Assembly: GCF_000422705.1 (NCBI RefSeq)
Contig: NZ_KE383908.1
Location: 28,553-92,552 of the forward strand
Direction of reading: 5' to 3'
Length of the DNA: 64,000 nucleotides
Origin: Flavobacterium soli DSM 19725
Lineage (GTDB): Bacteria > Bacteroidota > Bacteroidia > Flavobacteriales > Flavobacteriaceae
Each line of letters starts with the position of its first letter. Position 1 is the stretch's first letter. The notes beneath the pieces were generated by a model. It was not told the origin of the DNA and did not search any database. It was given only the letters and a program-made list of their open reading frames with translations. A program made the position numbers and the translations under genes. Below are positions 43,348 to 50,104 of the stretch, piece after piece.

Positions 43348-43454
43348 TAGCGTATTATAATATTCTAAAAGGACTAAACCTTTTAACATCCCCAAACCTA
43401 CACCATAAATAAAACCCCACATTACGGTTTTCCGTAAAAGCATAAACTTTTTTT
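43348..43454 (+). repeat. Direct repeat B with an intact TTACGG-TTTT-CCGTAA dyad
   Basis: It aligns with 38522-38622 (TAGCGTATTATA, TTCTAAAAGGACTAAACC, TTTTAACATCCCCA). The dyad TTACGGTTTTCCGTAA at 43422-43437 is perfect and is followed by an A/T-rich tail that reaches the stop codon of the lipoprotein gene at 43454. Confidence 0.65.
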
Positions 43455-43864
43455 CACTCCACCCCCAATTCCCAAACATTCCCTTCCCCATCTTCGGCCA
43501 TCAGCTCTCCATATCCTACCCATTCGAGGGTTATTGCTTTCTTTTTGCCTGCTTTGTCCAGGAGATAGCCGCTACCGTGTTTTCCTTTCATGTTGACATT
43601 GCCGGTTATGGGTTCGCCTGTGTTATCGGCTCCTATGACATCATAGTTATAGGTATATTCGCCCTTGCTGCCTGTCCTGTATTCATATTGATAGACGGTG
43701 TCAGTATGGACCGTGGCAAGGGCTTCGGGAATAGAAGCTGTTACTGTTGTTGCTGGGGTATTGCCTGCGGAAACAGGCAGCGGTTCATTTTGGCGGCAAG
43801 CCCAAAAAGAAGCTACAACGAGTAACAGCATTCCTAGGGACCTACTATTAGGGGAATCGTACAT
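43454..43864 (-). CDS. Small hypothetical lipoprotein
   Basis: The 136-residue protein has a signal sequence with lipobox SFWAC (Cys23), a Ala/Thr/Pro-rich linker and a beta domain (VYQYEYRTGSKGEYTYNYDVIGADNTGEPITGNVNMKGKHG...) ending in EDGEGNVWELGVE. The family was not recognised. Its DNA is notably GC-richer than that of the TIR and OLD genes next door, which marks a composition boundary. The stop codon touches direct repeat B. Confidence 0.68.
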   Translation of the reverse strand: MYDSPNSRSLGMLLLVVASFWACRQNEPLPVSAGNTPATTVTASIPEALATVHTDTVYQYEYRTGSKGEYTYNYDVIGADNTGEPITGNVNMKGKHGSGYLLDKAGKKKAITLEWVGYGELMAEDGEGNVWELGVE

Positions 43865-44006
43865 GTTATTTTGTTTTGTTAGTAACCTTTGGTCGATAAA
43901 TGTAATGCAAAAAAGAGTAGCAATGTTAATTCACAACACTTATTATAGCAATTGTAGAGATATATCTACAAATAACTATCAATCTTACAAAAAAAATAGG
44001 GATAAA

Positions 44007-44022
44007 TTACGGAAAACCGTAA
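44007..44022. promoter_or_regulatory. TTACGG/CCGTAA dyad, site 2
   Basis: TTACGGAAAACCGTAA, with 6-bp arms around A4, lies in the 186-bp gap between the stop of the gene at 44051 and the start of the lipoprotein gene (both minus). Confidence 0.55.
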
Positions 44023-44050
44023 TCCAAACCTGCTTTTGAGGCGGATCGCT

Positions 44051-44596
44051 TTAGCCCCTGAGGGTATCGAGCATTGTTTTGGCCAACTCGATAAAATGGG
44101 GTACGGAGATTTCCTTTTGCAACATCTGGAAAAAGAGTGCCTCATAGTGTTCGTGCAACGCCACCCTATTGGCAACTTCCATACCGGAATAGTGGGCCTG
44201 CTGGATTCCCAAGAGCATGAAATCTACCGGATATGGCAGGTGTCCCTGAAAATTCATCTGGATGACTTCCTGCACATCAAGGTCGAAATCTTCCAAGGCT
44301 TGCTGGGTTTCAAAATAGGCAATGAGCTGGTTTTCGGAAAACGGTTGGCGGGCAAAGAGGTGTTCGATTGCCTGGTAGAGGATTGCCGAATCGATAGTGA
44401 AATCAGCCTCCAATTCGCGGCCTATGGCGTTGATGCGTTGCAAGGAATGGATGCAGTTGAGCACCTCAACGGTGTAGGAAAACAAAGTGCGTTCGGCTAC
44501 CGAATCAAAATGATTGGCATGCAGGACAATAAAAGGACTTGCGGGTTCAAGTGGGAACGATGCATTTCGTTTGAGGTATTCATAATCTAGTACCAT
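44051..44596 (-). CDS. Hypothetical cytoplasmic protein
   Basis: The 181-residue protein is helical and rich in Gln, Glu and Phe, with no signal peptide or membrane helix. Stretches such as LFARQPFSENQLIAYFETQQALEDF and VALHEHYEALFFQMLQKEI suggest an all-alpha fold. I recognise no family. It follows a long repeat-filled gap and is flanked on both sides by TTACGG/CCGTAA dyads. Confidence 0.65.
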   Translation of the reverse strand: MVLDYEYLKRNASFPLEPASPFIVLHANHFDSVAERTLFSYTVEVLNCIHSLQRINAIGRELEADFTIDSAILYQAIEHLFARQPFSENQLIAYFETQQALEDFDLDVQEVIQMNFQGHLPYPVDFMLLGIQQAHYSGMEVANRVALHEHYEALFFQMLQKEISVPHFIELAKTMLDTLRG

Positions 44597-44710
44597 AATT
44601 TGTGTGTGTGTTTAAAGTGATTTCAAACCTAGTAGTTCTACCTGAAACTCTACTAGGTGTTTCCCCTATTTATTGACTAGGGTTTTAGCTAATTGTGGAT
44701 TAAAGGTTTT

Positions 44711-44740
44711 GGGTTTTGGGTTTTGGGTTTTGGGTTTTGG
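44711..44740 (+). repeat. GGGTTTT heptamer repeat, G-quadruplex type
   Basis: Four GGG tracts separated by TTTT loops (44711-44734), bordered by GGTTTT on the left and GG on the right. The spacing meets the usual G3N1-7 rule for an intramolecular G-quadruplex on the plus strand. It lies upstream of the minus-strand gene at 44051-44596. Confidence 0.75.
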
Positions 44741-44803
44741 AGTTAACTTAGAACCTTGTTTTTTAATCTTGAGCCAAAACTACGAAGGGGAAAAATTTTT
44801 ATA

Positions 44804-44820
44804 TTACGGTTTTTCCGTAA
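44804..44820. promoter_or_regulatory. TTACGG/CCGTAA dyad, site 3
   Basis: TTACGGTTTTTCCGTAA, the same arms with a five-base centre. Confidence 0.5.
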
Positions 44821-44835
44821 ATTCAAAAAAATTTT

Positions 44836-44861
44836 AGCTTGTAGATTTAGCTTGTAGATTT
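44836..44861. repeat. 13-bp tandem repeat
   Basis: AGCTTGTAGATTT occurs twice head to tail. Confidence 0.7.
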
Positions 44862-44977
44862 TTACAACCTACAACCCAAAACCCTGTCCCCTAACAATTT
44901 GATGTGGTCTTTGAAATCCATAATGTGTTGATTTTGATTATTATTCGTCAAACGTACAATGGAAAAAAATCATCACA

Positions 44978-44993
44978 TTACGGTTTTCCGTAA
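44978..44993. promoter_or_regulatory. TTACGG/CCGTAA dyad, site 4
   Basis: TTACGGTTTTCCGTAA, identical to site 1 in direct repeat B. Confidence 0.55.
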
Positions 44994-45059
44994 AAGGGGA
45001 AATTATTTTTATTTTAGTGAGGTTTGTGGTTGGTGATCAGTGGTCAGTGTTCAGTATTC

Positions 45060-45394
45060 AGTGTTCAGTGTTCAGTGTTCAGTAATGCGTAATTATTAAT
45101 TTAGTATTCATTGGTCAGCCTGTAGAGTAGCGATTAATCATTAGTGATTGCCTGAGTGGTGATTATTGTTTTGACTGGAAACTGTGACTGGAAACTGAAT
45201 ACCGAATAATGATCACTGAATACTGAATGTGTTCAGTGTTCAGTGTTCAGTGTTCAGTAATGCGTAATTATTAATTTAGTATTCAGTGGTCAGCCTGTAG
45301 AGTAGCGATTAATCATTAGTGATTGGCTGAGTGGTGATTATTGTTTTGACTGGAAACTGTGACTGGAAACTGAATACCGAATAATGATCACTGA
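45060..45394. repeat. Tandem duplication with a 175-bp period
   Basis: 45060-45219 and 45235-45394 are two 160-bp copies that differ at only a few bases (for example ATTCATTGG against ATTCAGTGG, and TGCCTGAG against TGGCTGAG). Each copy begins with CAGTGTT units and contains AGTAATGCGTAATTATTAAT and GACTGGAAACTGTGACTGG. The copies are non-coding. The small number of differences points to a recent duplication. Confidence 0.9.
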
Positions 45395-45405
45395 TCACCG
45401 AATAA

Positions 45406-45481
45406 TGAATACTGAACACTGAATACTGAACACTGAATACTGAACACTGATTACTGAACACTGAATACTGAATACTGAATA
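45406..45481. repeat. Array of ACTGAAT/ACTGAAC heptamers
   Basis: About ten 7-bp units (GAATACT, GAACACT) lie head to tail and end two bases from the stop codon of the response regulator gene. They are the reverse complement of the CAGTGTT and CAGTATT units at 45046-45082 and 45230-45258, so the whole block could fold into a long hairpin. Confidence 0.8.
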
Positions 45482-46150
45482 CTAAACCAACCCCAAGTCC
45501 TTTGCTATACTCACGAGGTGGATGGAGTTTTTCGCCTTGAAGTAGATCTTGAGTTTGCTGATGTGCTTTTCTACACTGCTGCTGCTTTTGGCGGTTTTGC
45601 CTTCGGTTTTGAAGACTTCGCAGATTTCGGCTACACTTAATCCTTCGGAGAGGTACTTGATGAGCTGGATGTCATATTCTTCGATTTCGAGTAGCGAAGT
45701 GGGATGCAGCAGGTGGCTGAATCGTGGCGAGAGGTATTTGGCCTCACCTTTATAAATGGTGTTGATGGCACGGATGACCTCGCCGGAGCTTTCGCGTCCT
45801 TTCCAGACAAAGGCATCGATGTCGAGGTCTTCGAGCAGGAACTTGATCCTGTAGTTTCGGTCTTCTATGGAATAGGCGATGATCTTGAGGTCGGGTTGCT
45901 GTTGCTTTACGGCCTTGATCAGGTCTTCGCCGTTGGGCAAGACTGCGGTTCGGTGATCGGCCTCAAAGGAGAGGTCGGTGATCAACAAGTCAAACGGAAC
46001 GGCATCGAGTTGGGCCCGCTTGATCTTGAGCAGGGCATCGTCACAGTATTTGGAATGTACGATTTCGGCCTGGTGGAGTTGTTCTAGGATGGTGCTTAGG
46101 CCCAGTCCTATACTGTCAATGTCTTCGGCAATTAGAATTTTTTTAAACAT
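45482..46150 (-). CDS. LuxR-type response regulator
   Basis: The 222-residue protein has a receiver domain (IAEDIDSIGLGL with Glu9-Asp10, phosphoacceptor Asp59 in DLLITDLSF) and a C-terminal LuxR-like HTH (YDIQLIKYLSEGLSVAEICEVF... VEKHISKLKIYFKAKNSIHLV). The receiver has an insertion after Asp59 (EADHRTAVLPNG) and the HTH has an extra segment (TEGKTAKSSSS) between helices, both unusual for NarL/FixJ proteins. It lies 9 bp after the histidine kinase gene and is its evident partner. The TTACGG dyads at 43.4-45.0 kb are possible targets. Confidence 0.88.
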   Translation of the reverse strand: MFKKILIAEDIDSIGLGLSTILEQLHQAEIVHSKYCDDALLKIKRAQLDAVPFDLLITDLSFEADHRTAVLPNGEDLIKAVKQQQPDLKIIAYSIEDRNYRIKFLLEDLDIDAFVWKGRESSGEVIRAINTIYKGEAKYLSPRFSHLLHPTSLLEIEEYDIQLIKYLSEGLSVAEICEVFKTEGKTAKSSSSVEKHISKLKIYFKAKNSIHLVSIAKDLGLV

Positions 46151-46159
46151 AGCAATTGT

Positions 46160-48085
46160 TTAAGATGGAAAAATAAAATACATTTTGAAACCCCTTTGTG
46201 GAGTTGGTTCAAAAGTAAGTTTCCCTTTTATACTTAAAATACGGTTTTCCACATTTTGCAAACCATTTTTCCTTAATTGCTCGTCAGGGCCTATTCCCAC
46301 TCCGTTGTCGGTGTAATTTATTTTTATATTTTTCTTTATTTTTTCAAAACTGATGACAACCAGAGTCGCCTTGCTGTGCTTTTTCATATTGACCAGCAAT
46401 TCCTGCAGCACCCTGTAGATGACAATTTTCTTTGCCGGATCAATCGTTGCCCAATCGATGCTGTCGATTTCCTTGAGGATGATATTAACCTCTCCCGAAC
46501 TATAACCCGAAAGCATGTCCTTGAGGTGCCTGAGGTAGTTTTCGTCTGTGTCGATGGTGTTGTTTTCCCTGGAGATATTGCGGGTTTGTTCATAGATGCG
46601 GTCGAGATTGTCGATCAGGACCTCCTTGTTTTCGGGAGACGAAAGGTCTCGCAGTTCTGCAAAGGTCATGGTGTTGAAGAGGTCGTTTGCCAATTCGTCG
46701 TGGAGCTTCTTGGCGATTCGGGTTTCGGTCTCGTATTGTTCTTCACGTCGCTGTTTTATTTTTTCGCGCTTGTGGCGGATGCGAGTCACCACCAACAGCA
46801 CTGCAATTCCTAAGAATAGCCCACTTAAAACGATACCACCTATGAGGTTGCGAACTTCATTTTCGGCCTGTTTGATCTTCATCTGCTGGTTTTCGTTTCG
46901 CTCCTTAGTAGCATCAAAACGGATCTTGGCGAATTGATTTTTGGCTTTTTGCCGAAAGGCTTGCACACTATCATTGAGCCTGAAATAGTCTTGGTTGTAC
47001 TGACTGCCACCAAAGGTAGCCAGCAGTTCGAGGGACTTCATCCTGTTGTCGATGGCACCAATTTTTGTTGCCAGAGTATAAGCTTTTTGGGCATATTGTG
47101 CAGCAAGTGATGGGTTGTGTTTGCCGTGGTATTCAGCCAGGTTGATGTAGCTGTAGACCATCCCCCTTTCGTCGCTTTTTTTTGTCCTGATTGACAAGGC
47201 TTTTTCCATCAAGGGCAAACCGGAAACACCATCGTTCTTGAATTGTGCATAGCCAAAGTTATCCATGACCTTGGCAAAAGAACTCTCGTCTTTGCGAATG
47301 ATTTGATTTTCATAAAGAGCCGAAAACTCACCAAGGGCTTTGGCATACTGCTGATTCTCCAGATAGCAGAGGGCGATGTTGTGGTCGATTATTTTTTGGA
47401 AAAGGACATCGGTAGTCAGGGCTTTTGCTTTTTGATAATAACGAATGGCTTCGTCATAATCGTGAAGTGCGGTATAGGAAATGCCGAGTAGATTATTGGC
47501 TTCTCGCAAATAATCCTGATTGGGTTTAGGTGTGTCCAAGAAGGCCAATGCTTCGGTTAGGGTTTCCTCGCTACCCGAATAATCGTTGTAAACTTGCTGA
47601 ATATGGGCCATCTTGAGCAAGCTGTAACTTGTTCTCAAACTGTCGTTTTGCTTTTCAAAAAGGATTTTAGAAGTATTGTAGAAATCGTAGGCCATTGGAT
47701 AATCCTGCAAGGCAAAAAAATGTTCAGCCTTTCGGCTTATGATATAGGCTTTAGAACTGGTAGGATTAGTTGTTTTGCTGGCAAGCTCATACAATTTATC
47801 GAGATAATGCGGGATACTGTCGGGATAAGCCTGGGTAATGACATTATCCAATTGATACAAAACCGCCTGATAGAGCAAAGAAGTATCCTGAGTATTTCTT
47901 GCAACCTCAACGGCTTTTTGAGCATGAAGTATTTTATGGGAAAGGACTGTATCGGTAGCCAATTGCTGCTGATAGTTGTGGATTGTAACAGCTGCATCGC
48001 TTTGCTCGACAGTCGTGGCACTCTTGTTACATGAAAACAAAAGGCTTCCTAAAAGTGCCATAAAAAATGGGGAATTGAACTTCAT
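46160..48085 (-). CDS. TPR-sensor histidine kinase (lipoprotein-type signal)
   Basis: The 641-residue protein begins with a signal peptide carrying a lipobox (LLFSC, Cys19). A long TPR sensor region (about 60-370) follows, then a membrane helix (about 413-435), a HisKA_3-type dimerisation segment with KKLHDELANDL (phospho-acceptor His462) and an HATPase domain with LLVNMKKHSKA (Asn566) and YTDNGVGIG (Asp593). This layout, with periplasmic TPRs, is common for Bacteroidota kinases paired with LuxR-type regulators. A small lipoprotein gene precedes it and the response regulator gene follows after 9 bp. Confidence 0.92.
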   Translation of the reverse strand: MKFNSPFFMALLGSLLFSCNKSATTVEQSDAAVTIHNYQQQLATDTVLSHKILHAQKAVEVARNTQDTSLLYQAVLYQLDNVITQAYPDSIPHYLDKLYELASKTTNPTSSKAYIISRKAEHFFALQDYPMAYDFYNTSKILFEKQNDSLRTSYSLLKMAHIQQVYNDYSGSEETLTEALAFLDTPKPNQDYLREANNLLGISYTALHDYDEAIRYYQKAKALTTDVLFQKIIDHNIALCYLENQQYAKALGEFSALYENQIIRKDESSFAKVMDNFGYAQFKNDGVSGLPLMEKALSIRTKKSDERGMVYSYINLAEYHGKHNPSLAAQYAQKAYTLATKIGAIDNRMKSLELLATFGGSQYNQDYFRLNDSVQAFRQKAKNQFAKIRFDATKERNENQQMKIKQAENEVRNLIGGIVLSGLFLGIAVLLVVTRIRHKREKIKQRREEQYETETRIAKKLHDELANDLFNTMTFAELRDLSSPENKEVLIDNLDRIYEQTRNISRENNTIDTDENYLRHLKDMLSGYSSGEVNIILKEIDSIDWATIDPAKKIVIYRVLQELLVNMKKHSKATLVVISFEKIKKNIKINYTDNGVGIGPDEQLRKNGLQNVENRILSIKGKLTFEPTPQRGFKMYFIFPS

Positions 48086-48145
48086 TATAAAAGTTTAATT
48101 CCCCGAAAGTACTAAAAATTAAGGTATAATTGCTAATCCTTTGTT

Positions 48146-48310
48146 TTATCCACCTGGTGGCGGAGGTGGTGGTGGCTTGATGGGTGTATTAATTGGTTCA
48201 CCATCTGCCACAACTGTTGCAGGGTTTGTATCCTCAATGGCCTCAGCCGTGCAGGAAATCATCGAAAGGCAGCTTATTGATAGCATCGCCAAAAGCACTA
48301 TTTTTTTCAT
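48146..48310 (-). CDS. 54-residue lipoprotein with a polyproline tail
   Basis: With ATG 48310 the protein reads MKKIVLLAMLSISCLSMISC (lipobox, Cys20), then an acidic spacer, then a tail of IKPPPPPPPGG at the end. It is the first gene of an operon with the TPR kinase (60 bp downstream) and its regulator. The proline run could cross the cell wall or bind a partner such as the TPR sensor. An in-frame upstream ATG at 48355 would add non-signal residues and is not used. It is short, but signal, lipobox and operon placement support it. Confidence 0.7.
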   Translation of the reverse strand: MKKIVLLAMLSISCLSMISCTAEAIEDTNPATVVADGEPINTPIKPPPPPPPGG

Positions 48311-48592
48311 GATATTAGTATTAAAATTTTGGAAATAGAAAGACCTTGGGGACATTTGTCCTTACTTTTGGTTCCGCGAAAACCACAGGTCCTTCTGAAA
48401 AATAATGGGTACTCTGGGAAGTGCAGTGGGTCAAAACAGCTCCTTAATTGGATACTTCCCGAATCGTTTTACGAAGCTGTTTTTCTACACTGTTTTTTAG
48501 CCTCAGTTTTGTACATTTGTTTTCACTGCAGTGCAAACAAGAACTGATTCCGAGGCAAAGGAACTACCGTTTTTGCTGGGTATTTGCAAGTG

Positions 48593-48628
48593 ATTCCGAT
48601 AATTCCGATTGTTCCGATGAATTCCGAT
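48593..48628. repeat. Four TTCCGAT direct repeats
   Basis: ATTCCGAT occurs at 48593-48600, 48602-48609 and 48621-48628 and GTTCCGAT at 48611-48618, a nine- to ten-base period, just before the ATG at 48649. It may be a multi-site binding region or a short tandem repeat. Confidence 0.65.
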
Positions 48629-48648
48629 TAATTCCAAAAACATACCCC

Positions 48649-49533
48649 ATGAGAAGAATTTTTGATGACTATTTGAAGGCGGTCAAGCTGCAATTTGAAC
48701 AAAAAAAGGACGGCAAGTATGCCAGTTATTTCTTAATGCCTTCTCCTGCCCAATTGCGAGAACTGTGTCTGATTTTCTTTGACAATGGTCTCAGTAATGC
48801 AGATAAAAAGGTATTCGAGATTTTTTTTAAGTCGAAGGAAGGAGAACTGCTCAGGAGAGATATCGAACAGGTTGATGTGGATAAATTTCGTCCAATAGTG
48901 AATTTTTTTAAGGGAAAGAATGAACGGACAAGTTCCCCTAGTGTTGAATTGATTGCCGTATTATTGGATTTCAAACCGCGTCCTTTTCACCTTTTTCTCA
49001 AACAGGATGAAAAGATGCTGGAAGAAGAAATTGAAAAGGAAAGTCCAGCTGAAGAATTGGACGATGTGGAAATAGAGAAGCAAAAAATAAGCCTGAAGAA
49101 TGATTCGCCCATCTTGTTCACTTCCGTAGAAGAACCTGCAAAAAGGCAAATGAAAATTCCTCGTTCTATTTTTTTTGTACTGATTGCCGTTAGCATTATA
49201 GCGGTTGGCTACATTGCAAAAGATATCTGCTTTCCGGCAAAAGAATGCATGCAATGGCAAAAAGACCGCTATGTTGAAGTAGATTGCCAGAATGAGACAC
49301 AAGGTTTTTTGATGGCAATAGAAAAAAAGCCATTGCAAAAAGAATTGCTGGGCTTCAGAAAAATAGAAGTTACATCTGCGACAAAGTTATTTGAATATGA
49401 CAAGCCATTGGTTTGGTATTGCAAGCAAAACAATAAAGTAGAATTCTTTAACCAGCCGGGTGTGCATCCTGTAACGGGAAAGGCATTGAAACCCATCACC
49501 TATTATATGGCTAAAGCACATAGTAAAAAGTAA
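48649..49533 (+). CDS. Hypothetical single-pass membrane protein
   Basis: ATG 48649 (MRRIFDDYLKAVKLQFEQ) is used; an earlier in-frame start at 48448 would translate through the TTCCGAT repeats. The 294-residue protein has a cytoplasmic helical part (about 1-165), a membrane helix (IPRSIFFVLIAVSIIAVGYIA, about 172-192) and an external domain with paired cysteines (DICFPAKECMQW, VDCQNE). The ending (KPLVWYCKQNNKVEFFNQPGVHPVTGKALKPIT) is typical of a Flavobacterium family that I know only as hypothetical. Function unknown. Confidence 0.72.
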   Translation: MRRIFDDYLKAVKLQFEQKKDGKYASYFLMPSPAQLRELCLIFFDNGLSNADKKVFEIFFKSKEGELLRRDIEQVDVDKFRPIVNFFKGKNERTSSPSVELIAVLLDFKPRPFHLFLKQDEKMLEEEIEKESPAEELDDVEIEKQKISLKNDSPILFTSVEEPAKRQMKIPRSIFFVLIAVSIIAVGYIAKDICFPAKECMQWQKDRYVEVDCQNETQGFLMAIEKKPLQKELLGFRKIEVTSATKLFEYDKPLVWYCKQNNKVEFFNQPGVHPVTGKALKPITYYMAKAHSKK

Positions 49534-49568
49534 AGGGAATAACTTTACAGTTATCAATTATTAAAAAA

Positions 49569-49614
49569 AACCGTAAACGAACAAACACTCTAAGTAATTT
49601 GCTTGTTTACGGTT
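49569..49614 (-). terminator. Terminator of the gene at 49641
   Basis: AACCGTAAAC and GTTTACGGTT pair; on the minus strand the hairpin is followed by T8. A further hairpin GGGTAAAA/TTTTTACCC lies at 49618-49641. Confidence 0.7.
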
Positions 49615-49640
49615 GATGGGTAAAATTATATTTTTACCCT

Positions 49641-49943
49641 TTACAATTCTTGCTTAATGACATTCAGCTCTCGAGCAACGGCATCATAGAGTTTTTCCGG
49701 AACGGGCTTTTTGTTGAAGTTCACGACAATCTTTAGCTTGGTATTGTCGTCCATCAGGGCATGCCGCACCATGACAGGAGCGTTTACTACTGCCACTTGT
49801 TTTAATTCCAAAATGAGATCCGTCAGGTAAGAATTACGTCGAAACAGATCTTCTTCACATCGCTTCAGGATGTTATAAAGTGCCGTCTTTTCTTCTGCCA
49901 AAAGTGTTGTGGCATAAGGTTGTACAGTAATTTTCATGTTCAT
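49641..49943 (-). CDS. Hypothetical protein
   Basis: Starting at ATG 49943 (MNMKITVQPYATTLLAEEKTAL) the protein has 100 residues; an in-frame alternative at 49937 removes two residues. The longer frame upstream adds a hydrophobic segment without a good start. It is alpha/beta, with a basic/acidic mixed centre (CEEDLFRRNSYLTDLILELKQVAVV) and a late strand (TKLKIVVNFNKKPVPEKL). I do not recognise a family. It sits between two hairpin terminators. Confidence 0.6.
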   Translation of the reverse strand: MNMKITVQPYATTLLAEEKTALYNILKRCEEDLFRRNSYLTDLILELKQVAVVNAPVMVRHALMDDNTKLKIVVNFNKKPVPEKLYDAVARELNVIKQEL

Positions 49944-50042
49944 CTTTTTTTTTCTGAAATTAGACAAAAACCATAGATTTATCCTTATAACATTTAAAAT
50001 CAGAATTATAGAATTCAAATAATAAAAACGAAACAAAAAAAA

Positions 50043-50070
50043 AACCGCCTGAAAAATATTCCAGGCGGTT
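50043..50070 (-). terminator. Terminator of the T9SS gene at 50105
   Basis: AACCGCCTG (50043-50051) and CAGGCGGTT (50062-50070) pair; on the minus strand a run of T10 follows. Confidence 0.88.
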
Positions 50071-50104
50071 GCAATTTAGCTATTGGCTATAGCCAAATAC
50101 TCTA

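Noticed and set aside
45046..45481. CRISPR array
   Set aside because: The units are 7 bp, have no spacers and the longer copies are a simple 175-bp tandem duplication.
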